Origin: Thalassia testudinum
Lineage: Eukaryota; Streptophyta; Magnoliopsida; Alismatales; Hydrocharitaceae
Direction: 5' to 3'
Assembly: GCA_037157565.1 (NCBI GenBank)
Contig: JAZHRO010000036.1
Coordinates: forward strand, 139,926,501 to 139,990,500
Length of the DNA stretch: 64,000 nucleotides
Shown piece after piece: positions 22,121 to 34,115 of this stretch. The notes under the pieces were generated by a model. That model was not told the origin of the DNA. It saw nothing but the letters and a program-made list of their open reading frames with translations, and searched no databases. The position numbers and the translations under genes were made by a program. Numbering within the stretch: the first letter of the stretch is position 1; each line of letters begins with the position of its first letter.

Positions 22121-25100
22121 TGGTGGGTTCTTTACCTCAACTCAATTAATTAGGTTAATTTTACTTAATTAAGAGTAGATAAAAGTCACTTAAGTTAACT
22201 CAAAATTGTGTCGATTAGTAGTATAAGGTCGAATTAACCTAATATTTTAGAAATTTTTACTGGTTGAGTCCAGGTCGTTCGTTGGGAGGTATAATTCATT
22301 CTAAATTCACTAGTTATCTTTATTTTTCTCTTTAAGTATAGGAGGTAAATTAAATTAATTTTAAGAATATGAATTTTGCTAAAAATTGATTAGAATGGAA
22401 TAACAAGCAAAATCCCATAAGAGAACATATTTACTCAAATGATTTACTTTATTAGCAAGTAAACATGTTAATTTTCAATTTATTTTAAAGAAATTAAGGC
22501 AATATAAAGTTCTATTAAAACATGCCTTATTACAACATTTAAAAAGAAAAAGAAATTTAAAATAATGCAAGAAAAATAATTTCTTTTCTTTATTTCTTCA
22601 GCCTCTATCTCTCTCTTTTCTTCTTCTTTCTTTCTTTCTTTCTTTCTCTCTTTTCCTTTTATGTATCCTTTATTTTTTTTACTCTCTCTCGAGCTCTCTT
22701 TCTTTCTTCTCCTGTTCTGCCTTCTTCTTCTCCCTTAGTATTTCCTTAAGCTTCCTCCTTAGTCTTCATGCCTGTTAACCTTCAGCCTTTATGCTTTATC
22801 TTCTTCAACACTTAGCTTCTCAGCACTTAGCCATCAACTCTTCTTTTCCTTAAGCCAGCTGAACCGAGTTTTTCCTTTAACCAAAAATTGGTTTAAGGTT
22901 TGCGGTGAGGTCCTTTCAAGGATACACAACACCCTGAGATCAAGGTGGGACCAGACCCTACTCGGTCCTTGCCTGATTTCAATTATGGTTCGATTTATTT
23001 CTTGGTTCACAAATTCGAGCCAATCCGACTCAACGTCTCCGAGGCCTCGCCCTCCCAGGGCCAACATCGCACACGCCCGCTCAGGCGCACACCCGTAGGC
23101 ACACACATGCCCGCACACGCACACACACATAAGCTCAGAATGATTAGGGTTCAGATTCACGCCGAGTGCTTGACAACTGAGAAGCCCATGCAACAAATCA
23201 GTTTTATTCTAAGGTGCCTGCTCATAAACAACCGATGTGGGACTATGTTTCCCCCCTCCAGAGCGAACTTTAATTGACGATTTTTCCTAACTCAGATTTC
23301 CAAATCTAGCGATTCAAATCTTGTTGGAAAGCTCTAAGGTAGATATACAAGGTTGCAAGGTCAATTTTAAGTTAAGAGGATGTTTTCTTCTTTAATTTTA
23401 AGGGTGAATCTAGGGGGTTCCTACAGGTTTTAACTGCCTGGAAATAGAGTTAATGCTTCACAGAGTCCATAGCTTAGACTTCCCTCTCTTAGTAAGGGTC
23501 TAAATGGGTTCTGCAGGTATTTCCGCAGTTGTAGGTTAAGGCTTCAAGCTCCTAGAAGCTTTAGGAAATGCAGAGAGACTTCAAGCTTCTCTGAAAGCTT
23601 TAGAGAAAGGATTTAAACTTAAAAATAGGTGTACAAACACAGAAGAACATTCTTAATTGATTAAAACAGATTCTAAGGGTTTCAACAAACTCAACTAGGT
23701 AGGATTTAAGATCAAATCTCATCAAAAAGCTTCTGTCGTCAGTTTAGGTTCAAAAATAACCCAAACTGGCAGGTTGATAATTCCAACAGTCTTACAAGTC
23801 TAAGCTCTTTTAATTCACTCTAAAATCATTCAACAAAGTTTCAGAAACAATTCTAACTCCTCAATTCAACAAATTGAGCTCAAAATCAAAATATCAAACT
23901 CGGGTTTGACTATAAGGTCTCAAGTTTTGACTTTCTGATCTAAGCCTCTTCTCAAGAAATTAAAACCTGGATTAGCATCTTCTCAATCCCAGGAACTTGC
24001 TCAGACCCTCAGATAGGTGTTTGAACTTAGGATTCTAAGGTTTTAGGCTTGTCGCCTGAACTCTAAATGTGGTCTGTTCGTCAGAGCAATCAAGGGTTTG
24101 GTACATAGATTTGAAGGCATAATTAACTTCAATGCATTACACTGAAGCTTTCAGACCTCTTAATTGCGACTGAAACCTAACTGTCAGACTTCTCCAACTC
24201 TACTGGAGTTGGAGAAGATGAAGACCTATCACAAGCTCCAGACACTTAATCCTCAAACCAACAACCTCAGAACAATCAGTGATCATTAAATCATTAATCT
24301 GGAGCTTCTCATTAAGTTCTTCAGGCTGAAGCTCAATTTTGACTCACCGGAGTCGTCGAAGCTCCGGTGAGTCCAAAAAAAGGTGAAATCATGTTCAGAA
24401 TGGTGAATTTATGCCATTTTTAATCTGAAAGGGTTTCTAAGGTTGCAAGGAACCTCAGGATCAAGTTAATTTCTTCAATTAATCATTAAAAGAAAGATTT
24501 AACAGTGAATTCATTTTTCATAAATTTGAGTTGGATTAGGCTTAAGACTTATTTTCCCACTCAATTGAGTGGAGGAAACAAGTCAACAGATAATTGCGAT
24601 ACTATATATATATATATAATTAATGATTTGAACTACTCCTGAGCCACCATGGACAACGAGCTCAGGAGCTTAATTAAAATTGGGCATTTATATTATAGGT
24701 GGTAATTATACATATTAAAGTGTAAAATAGGGTCCTTAGTGATGAAAAGATGATGGAGGACCCTGTGGATGTGAAACTAAATCCGCTACTGCCGCCATGG
24801 ATAGCAACAATAGTCGATGGAGGTGGAAGTGATTTAGGTGAATCAATGACCAAATTAGAGATTAATTGTGATAGAAATGATTGTGGATGAAAGAAGAAGG
24901 TGATCGGTGAGTTTAAAAGACAAAATTAAGGCTCTAGTGAGCTCAAGGAACTCGCTGGAGTCGAAGAATATGAAGTTTAAAATCTGCAATTAACTCTAAT
25001 CTAACTAACTATCTAACTAGCTAAGCTATCCTACTCCTATTCCTAGTCCTACTCCTACTCCTAATCTACCACTACCTGGACGAAGGGGTCAATAGGGTTC

Positions 25101-26128
25101 CACCGAAGGTTCATAGCAAATGACGAATCAGAGGGTGTAAGAAGAAGATCTCCGGTGGGTAGATTTGGACGGAGCAAAGGATCTCCTTGGTCGGCGCCTG
25201 TGTCCAGAGACGCAGCTGACCTCAGCGGATCTCCTCAGCTGAAGTCGGAGAATGAGATGGAAGGTCACCAGAGTTGCAGACGAATAGCCTATTGGGTCGG
25301 CTTAGTGTTAGAAGAGGGAAGGGAGCCAACTTGAGAGAAATCAAAGGGGTGAGGGGGTATTTATAGCAGATGGCAACAAAGAAAGTGGTGAGGTTTGGAC
25401 GAAGAAGAAGCTTGGGGAGCTTAACCTCCGGCATCATCTCCGATGACGGTGAGTTAACTCCCACAAAAAATTGGGATTTCCTAGTAATCCAGACTGATGG
25501 ATGAAGATGGAGTGGTAAGCGTAAGCTCCAAGAGCTTAGAAAAGGAAGGATGATGTCGGTAGGGCGGTGATCGAGCGGTGGAGTTACTCTCTGTCGTTAG
25601 CTGTCCAAACAGATGAAGAAGAAGAAGACGAAAAGGGACCTAAATGCAATGAAAGTTAAGAACCTTTATGAAGATTAAGGACCCAATTGCAATGAATAGT
25701 AAGGACCTAAATGTAAACCCAGGTTTTAAAGGTTTATTTTAACTTAGATCTTTTTCAACTTTTTATATATGTTAGTAAATAAGGTAATTATTATGTTTTC
25801 ACCTTGAATTTACATTTTTGACCTTTTTAAGTTAATTTATTAGATTAAGTAAAGTTACTTAAGTTATTATATACTTAGGTATACATTATGTTTAAGTTAC
25901 TTAACTTATTAATTAAGGAAATGGCTAATAAGATTTCTAGTCCAATTATTAATTAGATTGTTAAAAATATTAATTGAATGATAAAATATCATTTTTAACT
26001 TATTTTAAGGTCCTTTACTATATATCTCTTATTTTATAATTAACCTTTATATATTCAAAACCTTAGCTAATTAACTAGGAAGACTAGTTAATTAGGTGTA
26101 ATTAGAGATCATGATGAGTCTCTCATCA
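22121..26128 (-). mobile_element. 4 kb Athila-type LTR, minus strand, with attached primer-binding site
   Basis: On the minus strand it begins with the hairpin TGATGAGAGACTCATCATG at 26128 and ends GGGTTCTACCCACCA-like at 22121, followed by the primer-binding site. It aligns with 32256-36601 and with 36602-37564. A minus-strand TATA (CTATAAATA) is at 25358-25366. CAGGTCGTTCGTTGGGAGG at 22268 is the conserved LTR-end motif. Because the primer-binding site remains but the internal region does not, this is a truncated insertion rather than a plain solo LTR; I found no TSD. It interrupts element A. Confidence 0.75.
22618..22650. repeat. (TTTC)n microsatellite
   Basis: A run of CTTT/TTTC units within a longer pyrimidine-rich stretch of the LTR leader. 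Confidence 0.8.
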
Positions 26129-27747
26129 GTTGCACACCACAAAACTATAAGCCCGGCCCCGCAAACATAATAATCTTAGGTTCTGGATGATTTTCATCCA
26201 GAATGTTAGAACCACTAGACCCTAGGGCATGGGTCTGCACCATAACTTGGTCCACATCTGTGGACATCTTCTGTTGGCAGGTCTGAGGATCAATATTTTT
26301 ATTTTGATTCTGACCCACACTTGTGAATTCTTCATTTCTTCCTTGTATGTATTTTATGCCTACCTAAAGGCATTAAATTTAGCATGTGTTTATATTCCAT
26401 GTTCTCTACAGAGCTGACCGGATGTTCACATTATTCAGGTGATACTCTGTTTACTCTGCCTTTTCATGTCTTTATTTTTACAATGAGGACATTGCATCAT
26501 TTAAGCATGGGTGGTGGATAATTAATTCCTGAAATCATTTTGTTAACTTCGTAGAATTTCATTTAGTTTCTTTAAAATAAAATGAAAATTCAAAATGATA
26601 AAAAAAAAAGAAATTAGGAAGAAGAGAACTTAGCCATCTGGAAGTTTTTAACTTTAGGAAATGATACCATAGGACCTAAATACCTAGACTCTTCAGGTCT
26701 TCAGGCTTAATTAGCTTGGGTGTCCACTCGAAAGTGGACTTGGTCTCAAGTCCTTGCTAAGTAATCCTATTTTAATTGGTCAATAAATTGGGGTGATAAG
26801 CATACGACTTATCAACCCGCCCTCTGATTTGAGGGGATTTTAAGCCTAGGCATCTACACACTTTTTGCACTGACTCACTTTTCGTCGGTTTCTTCAGAAA
26901 TTGGGTAGCTAATGAACTGTCTAGGGTGATATGGCTGGCAAGTTGTCGATGGTAACAGCTCATTGGTCGGTTGTCCAGAGCCCAGCCACAAGACCATTTT
27001 CGCCGTACTACCTTTAGGGAAATCTTAGATCAGGGAAGCCACCTACTTAAAAAAAATAGCAAACAAAGGAAAAAAAAGAATAGAAAAAGGAGAAAATGAA
27101 AAAATAAACAAATAAAACCACACTTACCGCACGAGTATGGCTGGCAAGTTGTCGTAGGTAACAGCCCATTGGCCGGTTGTCCACAGCCTAACTCACAAAA
27201 ATGCACAATAATTCCCAAAACACTTAAGGAAGAAGCGGAGAAGTAGAATAAACTAGGGAGATATACGTTAGGTTCACCCTTGTGTTTACCTAATAAATAA
27301 AAGTAGGGAGAAAGCTACCGTTCGAAAAGATAAACCTCTAGGCAAGGTCAACTAGGGTCGTAGAAACCCGAAGTCCATTTTAACGACCACGTAGTGAGTC
27401 TTTCACTCTTTTCACTAGATGCTTAGCACTTAGAGTCATTTTCAAGTCTTGTGCTGGTTGGGCAGTCGTAAAAAGTTATCCAAAAACTCTCAAACTCCAA
27501 AATTCCAAAAAAAAAATGAGAAAAGAAAAAAAAGTATCTTCCCTTTTCAAATAAGGCGAGGACTTTGGCGGTCTACATTTTGACAGACACCCTGGTACTA
27601 TTGAGTCTTCATAGTCTAGGACCTTAGTTGATAATTTCTATTGTTAATAAACGACATAAGCCTAAGCGATTGAATCCTAATTCTGATTTTATACATAGCA
27701 TGTAGTTTGATTTTGCTAGGGACTAGCAAAAGATAGGCATGGGGGTA
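26129..27747 (+). other. Post-pol noncoding region of element A
   Basis: No gene. It carries in order the AAAGGCATTAAATTTAGCATG block (26366), the hairpin motif ACAATGAGGACATTGC (26480), a G-rich tract AAGCATGGGTGGTGG (26503-26517), two copies of a GGCTGGCAAGTTGTCG-GGTAACAGC block (26933 and 27138), and finally the true polypurine tract GGCATGGGGGTA before the right LTR. The same order is seen at 52735-54402. Confidence 0.65.
27736..27747 (+). promoter_or_regulatory. Polypurine tract of element A
   Basis: AGGCATGGGGGTA stands immediately before the right LTR. The identical tract precedes the 3' LTR of the Athila element at 54390. Confidence 0.75.
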
Positions 27748-28128
27748 TGATGTAGACATAATTATTGAAGATAAAATGCCTATTCTTGCATGTTCCTAGG
27801 CTTAGATTTGCATTTCATATTATAAATATTGCATAACATGCATCATTCTTCATTTAGAGTTGTTGTATATATTTTAAGCTAATTAGATCCTTTTTATGGT
27901 TAGGAGAGAAGGAGATTTATTTCAAGGCCTCGAATGGACAATCCGACTGTACGGATCTGATTAAGACGACGATTGGAGTCTAACGACTCCGAAATCGTCT
28001 AGACCGAAATCCCATAGCATCATATGAAGTCCAAGGAAGATCAATGGCCAGGAGGGCAATGTGACATCCATACGGGTTTCGGATGGAAAATCCGACTGTA
28101 CGGATGGATTTGGAGCAATGATTGCAGT
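27748..28128 (+). repeat. Truncated right LTR of element A
   Basis: It starts TGATGTAGACATAATTATTG and matches 14703-15060, then breaks off abruptly at ATTGCAGTTCG where coding sequence of element B begins. Either A and B shared this LTR in tandem and the rest was deleted, or an illegitimate junction formed. Confidence 0.75.
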
Positions 28129-29690
28129 TCGACCTCTACTCCGCGACTATTATAATCCATCTAATGCACAGGTATAGCCTAATGTTAGGATTCCCGTTGG
28201 GGAAAACAACCCAGAATTAAAGCCAAACATTATAGGTCTAATCCCACACTTTCACAGATTTGCATCCAAGGATCCATTCCAACATATTGAAGATCTAAAC
28301 AATCTATCACAGACTCTTGGTCCTCGAAATCAAAGTTGAAAAATCCTATTGATGAAGTTGTTCTCCTTCAGCCTTAAGGACAAGGCTGCCTACTGGTATA
28401 GAACTATGGCACGTCCAATCTCGACTTGGGCTGAACTTGAATTCGCCTTTCTGAAGAAATTTCTCCTTATTGGTTGCACTAATGCACTAAAGCGAGCCAT
28501 CACTACCTTCCCTCAAAATCAAGGAGAACCAATTCATGAAGTGTGGGAACGCTTCCATGAATTACAAAGGAAATGCCCACATCACAACATCCCTCGCTAG
28601 CAACTAATGCACATCTTCTATTATGGATTGCAAGAAGGCATTCGCAATCTGGTCGATGCCTCTTGTGGAGGGAATTTCTTGAATCGCGATGCAGAATCTG
28701 CCTCAGAACTATTTTAAGGGATGGTGGAAAACTTAATCAACAACGCATCCATGTCGCAATTCACGTAGGGCACCAATACAGCGTATCAAAACCCGCAGAA
28801 GGGCATTCATGAGATCGAGAATCTCTCCAGTTCCAAGGATTTAGAGATCATAGCAAAGAAACTGGACAAGGTCGATATCATAGCGAAGCATCTCGATGAG
28901 GTTCGAAACACGATGAAATCGCTTACGCCTCTTCTCACTACGCAAAATCCCACGCATTTACCTATTTCGCAAATTCCCACGGGGAGGGAGTTTGTGAATA
29001 ATCTGGATTTGAGAGATTCGTCTTCCTTGGGTTTTCTATCTACTCCTGCACCAACCCAAGGAGGCACCTTTGTCCCACAATCTTTCCCACCCTTTTCCCC
29101 ACCCTTTCCTGTTGTAGAAAACACGCCATATCTTTTTAATTTACACGCCATCCAGGAAAACACTCCAAGATCAAATCCTTATTCTAATACTTATAATCCT
29201 GGATGGAGAAGCCACCCAAATTTCTCTTGGGAGGATCAAAATCATAGACCATCTTATCTAAATCAGACCCATCAAAACATGCCTTCGCTGACTTCTCAGC
29301 AACCAAATGCAAAGCCCAATCTCGTGAGTATGCAAAATTACTCTGGGTCGAATAGAGATACGCAGCTCGATCAGATTTTGCGAGTTGTTACAGAGAGTCA
29401 GCGACAAAATGCTAGAGCTCTCACTGAGATTCAAAGGCAATGCAAGGTAGAATGTTGGCGGATTCTCGTCAGCCAAGTACTCCTCCATCTCAGCCAATTC
29501 CGAATCCTAGGAATCTACAAAACCCTAGGCAACATCAGGGCCAAGTACATTTCATCAATCTTGCCTTTGATTCTAATCAAAACCTATCCTCTATACTTCC
29601 TTAAAATAATCCACCAAACTCGCATCAGCAGCCTTTGTTGTATCAAAATGACCCACCTACTATTGAGAATCAGAATTGACTCTGCTGATC
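28129..29690 (+). pseudogene. Athila-like gag, N-terminally truncated (element B)
   Basis: Read as one frame with about six stops, the protein begins mid-gag (RPLLRDYYNPS). It contains the retrotrans_gag core (KDPFQHIEDLNNL, LFSFSLKDKAAYWYRTM, FLKKFLLIGCTNALKRAI, EPIHEVWERFHELQRKCPHHNIP). The C-terminal spacer holds the SNPYSNTYNPGWRSHPNFSW block, also seen at 48440 in the Athila element. The order matches 47400-48780. A frameshift lies near 29450, after EIQRQC. No zinc knuckle is seen. At about 29690 the gag spacer passes directly into post-pol sequence: protease, RT, RNase H and integrase are deleted. The gag would form the particle, but it is broken here. Confidence 0.85.
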
Positions 29691-30222
29691 TTTTGAATTT
29701 GATTGGAATCACTTTTCAGATTGCTTCAATCTTTGATATTTTACATCTTAACCCAAATCAGATCTACTCTTCACAAGATCCACTCTGGTCTTTCTCAGAT
29801 TTTAAGTGGGAATCTGATTGTGGTTCTGCGAGATCTACTTTAAGCAATCTCAGGATGAGCTTTACCCAGGTGGTTTTATCTGTTCTTTTGTTTTCTTGAA
29901 ATAATTCTTCCATAACTCCTTTGATTTTACCTTACATATTCTTTATAGGAGTTTTTTACTAGAGGTTATGCTTAGCTGAAGGCATAAAACTTAGCACCTT
30001 GTATATAGCTGTTTCCTGTTTTCTACACTTTTCTCCACACATACACTCGAACCTATACCTGAATTGTCACTTATTTTATACTGATTACCTTCACTTAGTC
30101 CGACTGACCACTCTAACCTTTGGTTAGACTAGAAATCGTCTGCACAGAGATCTTTGATCTTCTCTACTTGACTCCTTCCGTCACCCTACACTAAGTGAAG
30201 TGTAATATCTTTTCCACCCTTC

Positions 30223-30260
30223 TTACAATGAGGACATTGTAATATTTTGGCTTGGGGGGG
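30223..30260 (+). promoter_or_regulatory. Post-pol hairpin with downstream G-run (element B)
   Basis: TTACAATGAGGACATTGTAA forms a perfect 8-bp stem with an AGGA loop. TTTTGGCTTGGGGGGG follows ten bases later. The loop and stem core recur at 26480 and 53130. Role unknown; candidates are an RNA packaging or splicing signal, or a secondary polypurine primer. Confidence 0.6.
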
Positions 30261-30567
30261 TGCAGTGACATTTTCACTTCAAGTGTATTTGTAGATAAAA
30301 GTAAAAATATAAAAGCACAAAAAAAAATTAAATACCTACAAACTTTTTAAAACATAAAAATACCTAAAAATTAAAAAATTTAGAAAATTAAAAAATATCC
30401 TAAAATTTTGAAAAGTTTTGAAAATTTCATAAAAATTTATAAATTTTATAAAGCATAAAAACAAAAATATATAAATATAAAAATTAAAAAATTACAAAAT
30501 CATAAAAATAATAAAGGGGTTTTACATTTATAATAAAGAAGAAAAGAAGATACCAAAAAATAATTAT

Positions 30568-30612
30568 ACTTAATTATATATTTTTTTTGAAACAACTTTA
30601 ATTATATTAGTA
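30568..30612 (-). mobile_element. Second tiny non-LTR retroposon 3' end
   Basis: ACTTAATTATAT and ACTTTAATTATAT flank a T-run plus GAAACAA. The insert is the same 3' end as at 5084-5100, in the same orientation, at an unrelated target. Confidence 0.5.
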
Positions 30613-31385
30613 ATTAAGAGCTTAATTTTGCTTTTATGTCAGAAACCAAAAATATATATATTTTGTAAGTAGTATTTTATAAGAGCATTGAATCCTTATT
30701 TAGATTTTTACTTAAATGATATTTTCAAAACACGCATCTATTTGCTAAATTTTGAACGGGATTTTGTTTAAGTTAGAATCTGAAACCCTAAGGATCTGTT
30801 TTTCTGCTCTTTACCCTAAAATAAAGTAACTAAGGTGTCTTAAGTTTAAAACTTGAGTTTTGGAATTAAATTGTAACTTTCCTAGTCCATTAGACTAAGT
30901 CTTTTCGCTTTTTAAACATCTATTTTTACCACCAAGTTAAGTGAAAAGGCCAGATATTCAAAGTTAATTAAGTAAAGAGTTGGTAGAATCTTAGTCTTAA
31001 GGCCTATTAGGCTATAGTTAGCTTAATCAACTAAGGACATTCGTCTAGACTTGGCAAGTTGTGTCTTGACAAATCCTACAGGAGGAAACTAAGAGTTTAA
31101 AGGATCTGAGAGTGAATGGCTTTGCTGTCCAAGCTCTAGTTTGAAAGCTAAGTAACCTAAGCGTCCAAAATTCATACACAAAGAGTTGTCTTGTTGGCAT
31201 CTGAGACCGCGAAAACACAGAAGTCAAGAAATTGATTCTAAATCCTCTTTAGTCCAAGGATTTCCGCAAGGCGGCTCTTGAAAGGGTGATGGATGTGCCA
31301 CTCACCTAGAAAAAGGAATTGGAGTATTATGTTAGTAAGAAAAATGAGGAGGAGAAAAGAAAAAAATATATAAAAAAGAGAATAA

Positions 31386-32255
31386 AACACAAGGAACCTC
31401 AGGAGATCATCAATTTGTCCAATTGATGATCGAATTATGGATTCATCAGGGAATTTAGAAAACTTTATCTTTGAGTTCGCACAAACTCAGAGTCAACTAT
31501 CTCACTCAATTAAGTGAGGGCTAAGGCTCAACAGAACCTTGTGATGCTATCTTGGGGGGTTAATTAGGTGGATTAGCTCCTTCTGAGCCGCCATTAACTG
31601 CGAGCTCTGGAGGATGGATGAAATTAGGTGTTTCTAGTATATTGCTCTATAGGAGCAATTAATGGAATTACTGAGGTCCTTAGGTGTTAGGGGGGTGATG
31701 ACAGACCTTAAGTGAGTGTGGAATAGCTTCTGGACACTTCACCATAGACAATGAAGTGTCCAGGTGCGTGTGAGTTGGTTTAGGTGATTAGGTGGAAAAT
31801 TAAGGTAGATCTGTGGTTGGGAAGGGTCTTAGGGTGGTGTTCTAGCAATGGAAGACCCTATTGGAGGTGTATAAGGCTCGAGGATTTCCGCCATGGACAG
31901 TGGAGGTCGCCGGTGACGGTGAGATGTATTAGACGGTATAGGTGATAATTGTGAGTGGAAGAAAGTGGAAATGGATCGTGGAGAGATAAGGAGAGTGGAA
32001 CATTACCTGAAAGTGTGAACGAAGGCCCAGCGAGGCCGGACTTGGCCTCGCCGGAGCTGAGGGAGATGAAACTAATCTACATTAAAAACTAAGCTAATCC
32101 TACTCCTATGAGTTAAGGCTACTTACCTAGATAAAAGGGAGGTGAGAAGCTCCATTGATGGCTCATAACGGAGGACGAAAATAGAAGGTCAGAGGAAGAG
32201 CTCCGGTGAGAAGTTGAAGGTGGTGAGAAAGGGGATCCGACGCTCCAAGGCTCTG
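31386..32255 (-). repeat. Left part of an interrupted Athila-type LTR (LTR4), minus strand
   Basis: It aligns with about 24440-25120 of the 4 kb LTR (CACTCAATTAAGTGAGG, CCTACTCCTA). Its own 3' end is missing, so the LTR is truncated on the left; the left boundary is approximate. It is interrupted at 32256. Confidence 0.6.
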
Positions 32256-32784
32256 TGATGTTGTTGATGTTAAATGTGTAATGTAACAAATATAACACAA
32301 TGGTTGTATGATGATGAATGATTATTGTTATGATCATGTTGTTGTAGTATAGTGTGTATAATATAACATTAAGAATGTCGTATAGTGGTGAGTATGGGTG
32401 AATACCAGTCATTACAACCATTCTTATCATTTGCTTATTTATCTAATTTTTACTGATTTTGTTCCAGGTCGTTCACTGGGAGGCAATTTATTGAATTTAA
32501 TTCGGTCACTCTTTGATTATCTCCAAAATTATCTTCTTATTCAAAAAGAAACTTTACATTTTATTAAAGAATGAATGAATGTATGTTTTATTTACCTAAT
32601 TATTAAGAAATGCTTGCAAAAATACTAACTATGAACAAGCATCAAACACTCTATTATTATACTCTAAACTATGTATTTACAAGTTATCCTATTAGTACTA
32701 ACATAATAGTACATAATACATTAGAATGCAATGGTGTAGAAACTTAACTTATTAGTCTATTATGTATAGTAACATATACATCAG

Positions 32785-32883
32785 TTTTAGTGACAGATAT
32801 AAGCGTCGCTAAAGCTCAGAAAACACTATATACAACCTAAAGAAGCAAACTGAGGTCTTTAGCGACGTTTATAGTGTCATTTT
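32785..32883. repeat. 99-bp foldback inside the solo LTR
   Basis: The left arm (TTTTAGTGACAG...GCGTCGCTAAAG) and the right arm (CTTTAGCGACG...AGTGTCATTTT) are imperfect reverse complements of about 27 bases around a ~45-base centre. The arm motif TTAGYGACG is the one in the perfect palindrome at 6005. Confidence 0.65.
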
Positions 32884-34054
32884 ATTCTGTTAGTAATTAT
32901 ATAGATTTACTTATACGTATATATATTACTTATTCTACTACTATATGTACAGTAAGTCTTTCTGTTCTTGTTATCTCTTGTGTTCTCTCTTTTTCTTCTC
33001 TTTGTGTCAACTCGTCTGTTCTTTTCTTCTGTCTTAAGATACTTCAGAGGCTGCGGTGGGGAGGGGGTTAGGCTAATATCATTAGTTTAAAAACGTGCTT
33101 ACTTTGCGGGCGTGCTTTTCGAGGGATACACAGCACCTTTACGGTGGGACTAGACCTCTACTAAGCGGCCCCTAATCTCAGATCAGGTGGCTTAATTATG
33201 TGTCCATACCAGCAAACGCCACATGCTCGCAAGGACCCCACACACACATTCATCGCAAATCAGACAGTACATAGTAAACGGGTAATCGGGTCGAATGGTA
33301 TAGGATGTTGTTTCGGGCGCCCGGCGCCGTGACGACTGCTGAAGCTGTATCATAATTAGCTTATATGTGGCTGCGCTTGACTTGCAGCACACGATGTGGT
33401 GCTATTCCAGCGCCACATCGTGCGCTGGAAATCAGGCGCAGCTGTGTCTGGGCACGTTTTTGGCCCTCGATTTGGGGGCCATAAGTTATTAAAAAAAAAT
33501 AAAATAAAATATGGTAAATAAAATATTTACATAATACTACATAATTGATTAATTAATTTTGAATTTTAAATATTTTTACTATACAAATAAATTCGCTAAA
33601 CTAGGCTGATTATACAGGTTGATTTTGGTGATTAAATAGTTAATTACTTATAAAATAATTAGTAAATGGTCTAATTGACCTTAAACAGTTTTAATTTACA
33701 TACTTAAGTATTTAATACATATTTTTATTGTATTTTTACGAATTCATTTATGTTTTATTTAGGTTAAAATAGCTATTCTGGGTAGTTTATAATTAAAACT
33801 AAGTTACAGTAAACTGTACTAGGTATAAATACACTTTAATTCGCTTAAATTACTTACTATATATATTATCCTAAGTTTATAGATTTATTTAATTTAATTA
33901 TAGCTCTAAATTATTAATTTAGCTAAGTTACTCTATAATTTAGCTATTAAATATGTAAATAGAAATCTGTATCTATATATACACATAATTAAGTAGATAC
34001 ATACATAATAGTTTAGTATTTATACGTATATTTACATAGATTACATATGTACAT

Positions 34055-34056
<2 letters not shown>

Positions 34057-34113
<57 letters not shown>
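34057..34113. repeat. (AT)n microsatellite, 57 bases
   Basis: An uninterrupted AT dinucleotide run within an AT-rich part of the LTR. Confidence 0.95.

Positions 34114-34115
<2 letters not shown>

Larger units (their letters stand above)
14703..28128 (+). mobile_element. Athila-like Ty3/gypsy element A, non-autonomous and degraded
   Basis: It consists of a left LTR (14703-16582), a decayed Asp-type primer-binding site, an internal region, a polypurine tract GGCATGGGGGTA, and a right LTR starting TGATGTAGACATAATT at 27748 and cut off at about 28128. The internal region has no protease, RT, RNase H or integrase. It carries only a Tyr/Pro-rich then acidic frame and the conserved post-pol motifs. 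Two later insertions (18338-21033 and 22121-26128) break it. The family call rests on the primer-binding site, the polypurine tract, the post-pol hairpin and LTR similarity. Confidence 0.75.
29691..31385 (+). other. Post-pol noncoding region of element B
   Basis: No gene. Conserved blocks appear in the same order as in the other two Athila-like elements: GCTGAAGGCATAAAACTTAGCAC (29976), the hairpin at 30223, a G-run at 30253-30260, and GTAACCTAAGCGTCCAAAATTC (31152). From 30290 to 30540 it is extremely A-rich. The 3' LTR of B is absent; the region ends against a minus-strand LTR. Confidence 0.6.
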
